A stretch of 59,710 bases of DNA from Campylobacter gracilis (GTDB taxonomy: Bacteria; Campylobacterota; Campylobacteria; Campylobacterales; Campylobacteraceae), in assembly GCF_018374135.1 (NCBI RefSeq), contig NZ_JAHAFS010000015.1, positions 1 through 59,710 of the forward strand. Reading direction: 5' to 3'. The translations under genes were made by a program, and so were the position numbers. Shown in pieces: positions 54,229-59,710 of the stretch (within the stretch, counting starts at the first letter, position 1; each line of letters starts with the position of its first letter). Below the pieces are notes generated by a model. It was not told the origin of the DNA and searched no databases. It worked only from the letters and a program-made list of their open reading frames with translations.

Positions 54229-54255
54229 GTCTACCTTCACCCCTATAAGGTAGAC
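54229..54255. repeat. Perfect inverted repeat
   Basis: GTCTACCTT and AAGGTAGAC around a 9-nt loop; no T run. Role unknown. Confidence 0.5.
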
Positions 54256-54384
54256 GCATCATTGTATGCCGACTGTTGCTCTATACTTGCCGCATTGTGC
54301 CCTCTAGCTGCAAACTTGCGATCCATGCCTGTCGACTCATATTCTTTGAGCTTACTAAAATTCCAAATTTTCTAGCAAAAGAGT

Positions 54385-54390
54385 TATAAT
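54385..54390 (+). promoter_or_regulatory. -10 box for the MFS gene
   Basis: TATAAT preceded by AGAGT, 32 nt before the ATG. Confidence 0.55.
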
Positions 54391-54421
54391 GGCTAAAATT
54401 ACGTAAATTTAGGAATTTAAA

Positions 54422-55573
54422 ATGCGCCGCAAAAAAGGACTACTACTCTTAATCATCGCCTCAGGGATAATCTCTGCCGCAGATAACTGGATCGCATCGC
54501 TACTGCTGCCTAGCATCGCAGATACGTTTGGGGTGCAGGTAAGCGCCGCCTCCACAGTTTTGACGGCATATCTGATTCCATACGGCTTACTTCAGCCGGT
54601 ATACGGACATCTTAGCGATCGCTACGGCAGAGGTAAAATTTTAATCTCGCTAATGCTCTTTTTGGCGATATTTACGCTTCTTTGTTCCACTGCAAAAAGT
54701 CTAGCGTGGCTTGTTTTATTTCGTTTTTGCAAGGGACGTGCGGCGGCGGGTATAATCGCCGTCTGCCTCGGCGTTATAGGCGATGCATATGACGATAAGG
54801 ATAGACAAAAAATCGTAGCGATATTTCTGGGCTCGGTATTTTTAGGGCAGGGGCTGAGTGCGGCTTTAGGTGGATGGGCGGTGGCTAGATTTTCTTGGAG
54901 GGAGATATTTTTAGCCTTTTCTGCGCTGTCTGCGGTATCTTTCGTATCACTATTTACGCTAAATTTCAAAGACGCTCCGAAAAGCGGAGGCGAAAGCTTC
55001 GTAAAATCCCTAGCCAGCTTGCGCAGCGATGCTGCGCTTTTGAGAAGCTATTTTTTGGCTTTATGTAATGGCGTAATTGTGCTCGGGGCGTATTCATTCA
55101 TAGGCGCTTATCTGCTTAAAGAGTTGGGCTTGAACTCAAATTTTGCCGGAGTCTGCCTTATGCTTTACGGCGTCGCTTGCTTTTTGGCAGGAAACGCTGC
55201 TAGATATTTAAAAGAGAAGTTGCCGCCAAAAGAAATTCTATCCCTCGGCTTTTTGGCGTCCGCTTCGGCGCTGTGCCTTTTGGCGAGTTGCTTCGCCGTC
55301 ACTGCATATGTAGGGACATTTTTGTTGGGATTTGGCTATGTTTGCGCGCAGTCGGTCCTAGCAAGTGCAGCGCTTCGTTGTGGCTCTGCCAAAGGTCTAT
55401 CCTCCGGGATCATAGGCACGGCGATATTTTTCGGAGGTGGTATCGGTACCGCCGTAGGTGGCAAGGCACTTGAATATTTAAGCTACCAAGGGCTATTTTG
55501 CGGCTTTGCTGCGTTAGTTACCGCACTGCTGATTTTTTACTGTGCAAGCTTTAAGGGCACGCGCGAAATTTAA
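54422..55573 (+). CDS. Major facilitator superfamily transporter
   Basis: 383 residues, about 12 membrane segments. Motif A GHLSDRYGRGKIL (about 61-73) between TM2 and TM3 and GRAAAGIIA (TM4, motif B region) mark a drug:H+ antiporter-type MFS protein. Substrate unknown. Own promoter; followed by a YagU remnant. Confidence 0.9.
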   Translation: MRRKKGLLLLIIASGIISAADNWIASLLLPSIADTFGVQVSAASTVLTAYLIPYGLLQPVYGHLSDRYGRGKILISLMLFLAIFTLLCSTAKSLAWLVLFRFCKGRAAAGIIAVCLGVIGDAYDDKDRQKIVAIFLGSVFLGQGLSAALGGWAVARFSWREIFLAFSALSAVSFVSLFTLNFKDAPKSGGESFVKSLASLRSDAALLRSYFLALCNGVIVLGAYSFIGAYLLKELGLNSNFAGVCLMLYGVACFLAGNAARYLKEKLPPKEILSLGFLASASALCLLASCFAVTAYVGTFLLGFGYVCAQSVLASAALRCGSAKGLSSGIIGTAIFFGGGIGTAVGGKALEYLSYQGLFCGFAALVTALLIFYCASFKGTREI

Positions 55574-55605
55574 TTCTTTGCAACAATAGAAAAATTTAAA
55601 ATTAA

Positions 55606-55875
55606 GCACACTTCGCTACCGAGAAATTTCCTAAAATCACGCTATTTCAGGGCGTCGCGTTCGGTATCGTCGTAAATATCGCGGTACATTGCATCACGCT
55701 GCCGCTTTTAGGACTTACGCCGCCGCTTTTTCAGCTTCCGTGGTATGAGCACGTTTCGGAATTTTTCGGGCACGCGGTTTGGTTTTGGGCGATCGAAGTA
55801 TTTCGTCGCGATCTACGAAATCGCGTAACGGGTGAGCCCGATCCCGCGGACCGCTCGGGCGCTTCGCTCTTCTAG
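55606..55875 (+). pseudogene. C-terminal remnant of a YagU-family (DUF1440) membrane protein
   Basis: About 89 codons, reading FPKITLFQGVAFG, PPLFQLPWYEHVSEFFGHA and VWFWAIEVFRRDLRNR, then GEPDP and TAG. This is the conserved second half of YagU. A TAA directly precedes it in frame and no start is available, so the N-terminal half is lost, probably when the MFS gene arrived or by deletion. Confidence 0.8.
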
Positions 55876-55994
55876 CTAAATTTGGAATTTCGCCCTGTTT
55901 AGTGCGGAATTCCATCATTTTCTATAAACGCAGTAAAATCACGATAAATTTTTATGTTAGAATTATGTTTAATAAAATTTCAAAAGGAGCGGCA

Positions 55995-57578
55995 ATGAAA
56001 TATAAAATTTTAGTTGCAACCTTTACGGCTGCTTTGGGTCTACAGGGAGCGCTTGCGAGCGATTTTGACGAGCGGGCTTGCGCGGCGCTAAAGGGCACGA
56101 AAATTTACGATACAAAGATTAGCGAAGCGATCTGGAATCAAAGCGGCGAAATCGGCGCCGATAAGATGTCTGCGCTAACGGGAGGCGCCAAAAAGACGCT
56201 AAAAGCCGCGCCGCACTGCATAATTCACGGCGAGATAGCCTCCCGCACGGGCTCGGACGGCAAGCATTACGGCATAAAATTTGAGCTTCGCTTGCCAGGC
56301 GACTGGAACGGCAAGCTGCTATTTCAGGGCGGAGGCGGTCTGGACGGCTTCGTAGCGCCGGCTCTTGGCGCCGTGCCTATCCGCACTAGCAGCGCAACGC
56401 CTGCGCTTATGAGGGGTTATGCGGTAGTCACGACCGATTCGGGACATCCTACGCCTACGCCCGAGTTCGGACTTGAGCAGCAGGCGCGGTTAGACTATGC
56501 CTATCAGGCCATCGGCAAGGTCGCGAGCGTCTCAAAGCAGCTGGTTTTTGCAGCGTATAAAAAAGCGCCCGCGCACAGCTACTTTATGGGCTGCTCAAAC
56601 GGCGGGCGCTCGGCTCTGATGGCGGCGCAGAGGTATCCGCTGGAATTTGACGGCATAATCGCGGCAAATCCGGGTTTTAGGCTTTCGCGCGCGGCGATCG
56701 CGGAGCAGTGGGATAACCGGCAGCTTATGAAGATCGCGCCTAAAAATGCCGCGGGAGATAAAATTTTCGCAAACGCCCTTACGCAGGAGGATTTGGATAA
56801 ACTAAGCAGGGCGGTTTTAGATAAATGCGACGCGCTAGACGGGCTAAAAGACGGAATCATCGGCGCTTGGGAGCGTTGTAAATTTGATCCTAGCGGCCTT
56901 GATCTGCCCAAAGATAAAATTTCTGCGATAAAGGCGATTTTTGACGGCGCAAAAAACAGCAAGGGCGAGCAAATTTACAGCGGCTGGTTTTACGATGCCG
57001 GGCTAAATCAGCCCGGCTGGCGCATGTGGAAGCTTGGCGACTCGCAAAACGCCGAGCCAAATGCTAGAAATATCGTGCTCTCAAAGGGTTCTATGAATTA
57101 TTATTTCTTGACGCCGCCGCAACCGGAGTTTGATCTGATGAGCTTTGATTTTGATAAGGACGTAGAGCGAACGTTCGAGACCGCGGCGATAAACGATGCG
57201 ATTTCGACCAGGCTAGATAGCTTCCGCGCTAACGGCGGTAAGCTCATTATCGTAACGGGCGTCTCAGATCCCGTATTTTCGGCGATGGATCAGCGCGATT
57301 GGTTCAAAAAGCTAGTGGAAACCAACGCGAACGCGGACGAATTTGCGCGATTTTTTGCACTGCCTGGGATGAATCACTGCGGCGGCGGTAACGGCATCGA
57401 TGACGTCGATCCGCTAAGCGCGCTTGAAGCGTGGCGCGAGCAGGGAACGGCTCCATCTAGCCTGCTGGGCAAAAGCACGAGCCGCACCGGTAAGCAGATC
57501 AAGGTCTGCGCGTATCCAAAAGTGGCTACCTACGTAGGCGGCGACGAAAACAGCGCGAGTAGCTTTGAGTGCAGATAA
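55995..57578 (+). CDS. Secreted tannase/feruloyl esterase family protein
   Basis: 527 residues from ATG 55995 with AAAAGGAGCGG before it; a longer frame from 55902 lacks an SD. Signal peptide about 1-22 (cleavage near ALA-SD). The nucleophile elbow is GCSNGGRSAL (Ser about 200) and the His in MNHCGGG (about 462); the Cys residues beside Ser and His form the CS-D-HC motif typical of this family. Catalytic Asp is likely in VSDPVFS. Cleaves esters of aromatic acids, substrate unproven. Followed by a lipoprotein 22 bp later. Confidence 0.88.
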   Translation: MKYKILVATFTAALGLQGALASDFDERACAALKGTKIYDTKISEAIWNQSGEIGADKMSALTGGAKKTLKAAPHCIIHGEIASRTGSDGKHYGIKFELRLPGDWNGKLLFQGGGGLDGFVAPALGAVPIRTSSATPALMRGYAVVTTDSGHPTPTPEFGLEQQARLDYAYQAIGKVASVSKQLVFAAYKKAPAHSYFMGCSNGGRSALMAAQRYPLEFDGIIAANPGFRLSRAAIAEQWDNRQLMKIAPKNAAGDKIFANALTQEDLDKLSRAVLDKCDALDGLKDGIIGAWERCKFDPSGLDLPKDKISAIKAIFDGAKNSKGEQIYSGWFYDAGLNQPGWRMWKLGDSQNAEPNARNIVLSKGSMNYYFLTPPQPEFDLMSFDFDKDVERTFETAAINDAISTRLDSFRANGGKLIIVTGVSDPVFSAMDQRDWFKKLVETNANADEFARFFALPGMNHCGGGNGIDDVDPLSALEAWREQGTAPSSLLGKSTSRTGKQIKVCAYPKVATYVGGDENSASSFECR

Positions 57579-57599
57579 AATTTATTTAAAGGAGTAAAG

Positions 57600-58082
57600 A
57601 TGAGAGGCAAAATTTTAATCGCGGCCTTTGCGGCGGCGTTTTTGTGCGGCTGCGCGGCGCACGACGCAAAGCCAGGCAAGGAGGCAAGCGCAATGGATAA
57701 TAGGGGCGAAAGCGCGGCTGCGGACTGCGGCACTAGCGAGGGCGTCTGCAAGGTGCCCGCCGTGCAGGGGCCGATGGTAGGCGGCGGCACGGACGAGCAC
57801 GGCTGCTTGATCGCCGCGGGGCAGAGTTTTTCAAAGATCAAAAACAGCTGCGTGCAGGTTTTTGACGTCGCGGACGTGAGGCTGGACGATCCGGATAACG
57901 CTACGCTTGCGATCTACGGGATATTTTCCGCGGATAAAAGCAGGGTAGAAATTTTTTGGGCGAGCTTGCCGCAAAGCGAAATTTTAAGCAAAGTTAAGGG
58001 CGGCTACTACGTCTCGAAGGACGGAAAAATTTCGCTGCTAAAAACAAAAAGCGGCAAGGGCTATAAGATCCGCAGAAAATAG
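57600..58082 (+). CDS. Lipoprotein of unknown function
   Basis: 160 residues. Signal with lipobox LCGC (Cys18). A core GGGTDEHGCLIAAGQSFSK.. resembles a short Cys-pair domain (HGCL-AG-.. -C) found in many small bacterial lipoproteins; a C-terminal beta-rich part (about 88-160) follows. SD AAAGGAG. Likely co-transcribed with the esterase. Confidence 0.7.
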   Translation: MRGKILIAAFAAAFLCGCAAHDAKPGKEASAMDNRGESAAADCGTSEGVCKVPAVQGPMVGGGTDEHGCLIAAGQSFSKIKNSCVQVFDVADVRLDDPDNATLAIYGIFSADKSRVEIFWASLPQSEILSKVKGGYYVSKDGKISLLKTKSGKGYKIRRK

Positions 58083-58103
58083 CGGGTGAAATTTTAAGCC
58101 CGC
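58082..58103 (+). terminator. Short hairpin after the lipoprotein gene
   Basis: GCGGG pairs with CCCGC; the loop holds AAATTTTAA. Overlaps the stop codon. Confidence 0.4.
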
Positions 58104-58258
58104 CAAATTTCGTGCGCCGCGAAAGAATTTAATCCAAGCGCGCCAGGACTTAGGCCTGCTCAGCAGGCTAAGACGTAAATTTAGGGCAAATTAATACCGA
58201 GCCGATTCGGTTATTCGCGGTATCTGCCGTCTATAAAAATTTAATCAAAGGAGCAAAA

Positions 58259-58840
58259 ATGGCTATCATCAAAGTCAATCTACAAAAATCATACCGTATC
58301 CTAAATCCCGGCGCGACCACACTCGTATCGGCAAAACACGATGGCGACGTCAATGCGATGGCGATAACGTGGGCGCAGGCGCTTGACTACGACAAAGTTA
58401 CCATCGTGCCGCACAACGGCTCGTACACGCGGACGCTCATCGAAAAGAGCGGGTATTTCGCCGTGCAGATCCCCACGGCAGCGCAGGCGGAGCTGGTTAG
58501 CGAGCTGGGCGCCGAGAACAACTCGCGCTTTGATAACGCGGACAAGATGAAAAACGTGGAAATTTTTTATAAAGATGACTTCGATGTGCCGCTGATCGCG
58601 GGCTGCGCCGCATGGCTCGTTTGCAAGCGTATCCCCGAGCCTCATAACGAGCAGAGTTATGATCTTTTTATCGGCGAGGTCGTCGCGGCGTATGCGGACG
58701 AGAGGATATTTGACGGCGGGCACTGGCTGTTTGAAAAGATCCCTGACGAGTTAAAGACGCTTCACTACGTCGTCGTCGGTCGGTACTATCTAGACGGCAA
58801 AGCGGTAGATACCAAGCGCACGCCCATAAGCGGCGAGTAA
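58259..58840 (+). CDS. Flavin reductase family protein
   Basis: 193 residues, FMN-binding split barrel. VSAKHDGDVNAMAITWAQALDYDK (two parts, about 23-46) and HNGSYTRTLIEKSGYFAVQIP are the FMN-contact region. SD AAAGGAG. Likely supplies reduced FMN or acts as an oxidoreductase; substrate unknown. Confidence 0.88.
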   Translation: MAIIKVNLQKSYRILNPGATTLVSAKHDGDVNAMAITWAQALDYDKVTIVPHNGSYTRTLIEKSGYFAVQIPTAAQAELVSELGAENNSRFDNADKMKNVEIFYKDDFDVPLIAGCAAWLVCKRIPEPHNEQSYDLFIGEVVAAYADERIFDGGHWLFEKIPDELKTLHYVVVGRYYLDGKAVDTKRTPISGE

Positions 58841-58950
58841 GCCGCCTTGCAAAATGCCGGCAAATTTGTAAATTTAAGACGAGCGCACGCGTGAATACGC
58901 GGCGAGTTTCGGTAAAATTTCAAGCCAAAGAATCTAAAAAAGGATAGAAA

Positions 58951-59709
58951 ATGAAAAAATATATCGTCATCACCGGCGCAAGTTCGGGTATCGGAGCGGC
59001 TACGGCAAAGGCGTTTGCTAGGCGCGGAGAAAATTTGATCCTAATCGCGCGCAGAGCGGAACTGCTACAAAGCTTAAAGGACGAGATCGCGCAGATCGCG
59101 CCTGAATCGGACGTCGTGATTAAAATTTGCGACCTTGCGCGCAGCGAGAACGTCTTAGCGCTTTGGGACGAGCTAAAAAGCTACGAGCTAAAGGCGCTCA
59201 TAAATAACGCGGGTTTCGGGGATTTTGGCTTAGTGGGAGAGCAGGATTTGCAAAAAACGGTAAAAATGATAGATCTAAACGTAACCGCGCTCGCGATACT
59301 TTCGAGCTTATTTGCGCGAGATTACAAACGCAAACAAACTCAGCTGATAAACATCTCCTCCGTGGGCGGCTATTTTCTGGCGCCCGGCGTCGTGCCGTAT
59401 TGTGCTACAAAATTTTTCGTAAGCGCTTTCACCGAGGGTTTACGCCACGAGCTGGCGCAGGATAAAGAGGTCAAAATGCAGGCTAAAATTCTAGCGCCCG
59501 CCGCGACTAAAAGCGAGTTTTGCGACGTAGCTTCGGGAGAGCGCGGATTTGATTACGATACGGCGTTTTCGCAATATCACAGCAGCGAACAAACGGCGGA
59601 ATTTTTACTCACGCTTTACGATAGCGACGCGTGCGTAGGCGCGGTGGATCGAAACAACTTCGAGTTTAGCTTGGGGGCTGCGCGATTTGACTATGCGGGC
59701 AAACGATAA
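58951..59709 (+). CDS. Short-chain dehydrogenase/reductase
   Basis: 252 residues, complete (stop at 59707-59709). Cofactor motif TGASSGIGAATA (about 7-18), NNAG (about 86-89), catalytic Ser in ISSVG (about 132-136) and YxxxK in YCATK (about 149-153). Classical SDR of the YdfG type. SD AAAAAGGATAG. Confidence 0.93.
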   Translation: MKKYIVITGASSGIGAATAKAFARRGENLILIARRAELLQSLKDEIAQIAPESDVVIKICDLARSENVLALWDELKSYELKALINNAGFGDFGLVGEQDLQKTVKMIDLNVTALAILSSLFARDYKRKQTQLINISSVGGYFLAPGVVPYCATKFFVSAFTEGLRHELAQDKEVKMQAKILAPAATKSEFCDVASGERGFDYDTAFSQYHSSEQTAEFLLTLYDSDACVGAVDRNNFEFSLGAARFDYAGKR

Positions 59710-59710
59710 A

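Larger units (their letters stand above)
53830..54421. other. Spacer between thiD and the MFS gene
   Basis: 592 bp, no gene I can support (the open frame from 53793 overlaps thiD and lacks homology). Contains the hairpin at 54229-54255 and the MFS -10 TATAAT at 54385-54390. Confidence 0.5.

Overview
The window reads as chromosome from an epsilonproteobacterium, most likely a Campylobacter of the GC-richer oral group (C. gracilis, C. rectus, C. showae or C. concisus type). The basis is the gene families (CmeABC-type efflux pump with a CmeR-type operator, NnrS, Dxr/CdsA pair, RqcH, short lipoproteins), the extended TATAAT-type promoters, a poly-G contingency tract, and the very heavy use of AAATTT/AAAATTTT both between and inside genes. 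Species cannot be fixed from the sequence alone.

Layout. 0-5.7 kb: tRNA-Val, a frameshifted DUF3137 gene, then dxr-cdsA (isoprenoid and phospholipid precursors), and an RqcH-like gene with a nitroreductase. 5.7-9.2 kb: leuC and ilvD (branched-chain amino acids). 9.4-14.6 kb: a coupled four-gene operon of a Tat-exported substrate-binding protein, permease, ATPase and NnrS; the NnrS gene carries about 1.67 kb of in-frame, repeat-rich extra sequence just after its start codon. 14.7-24.2 kb: cupin, recJ-pyrG, a DUF945-like envelope protein, nrdA and a TIGR01777 epimerase. 24.4-30.7 kb: a convergent set of genes on the minus strand (response regulator, soluble histidine kinase, polytopic membrane protein, Tat-exported metallo-beta-lactamase-fold enzyme, CobW-type GTPase with a large N-terminal extension). 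I see no named system for this set, and it is my main candidate for something undescribed.

30.8-34.5 kb: a second DUF3137 gene and an AT-rich run of small genes that look like orphan immunity genes for polymorphic toxins; two are visibly broken (in-frame TGA; 2-bp slip in a GA repeat). No toxin is present. 34.9-35.8 kb: tRNA cluster Ala(-), Gly, Leu, Cys, a small entericidin-type lipoprotein, Ser. 36.5-42.3 kb: a PqqL/FusC-like M16 protease followed by a TonB-dependent receptor whose fourth ten-codon block holds a G9 tract (in frame at nine) and whose promoter overlaps a Fur-box-like sequence: a possible phase-variable, iron-controlled protein-import pair.

42.5-46.4 kb: several small unknown genes (one frameshifted), a Dyp-type peroxidase and tRNA-Ser. 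46.8-52.6 kb: the cmeABC operon with a CmeR-type operator. 52.7-59.7 kb: thiD with an internal low-complexity insertion, an MFS transporter, a YagU remnant, a secreted tannase/feruloyl-esterase-family protein, a lipoprotein, a flavin reductase and a short-chain dehydrogenase.

A recurring theme is degenerate AAATTT-rich short-period repeats. They lie in spacers (478-573, 15301-15480, 46508-46597) and appear to have been taken in frame into three coding sequences: the tail of the DUF3137 pseudogene, the N-terminus of NnrS and the middle of ThiD.
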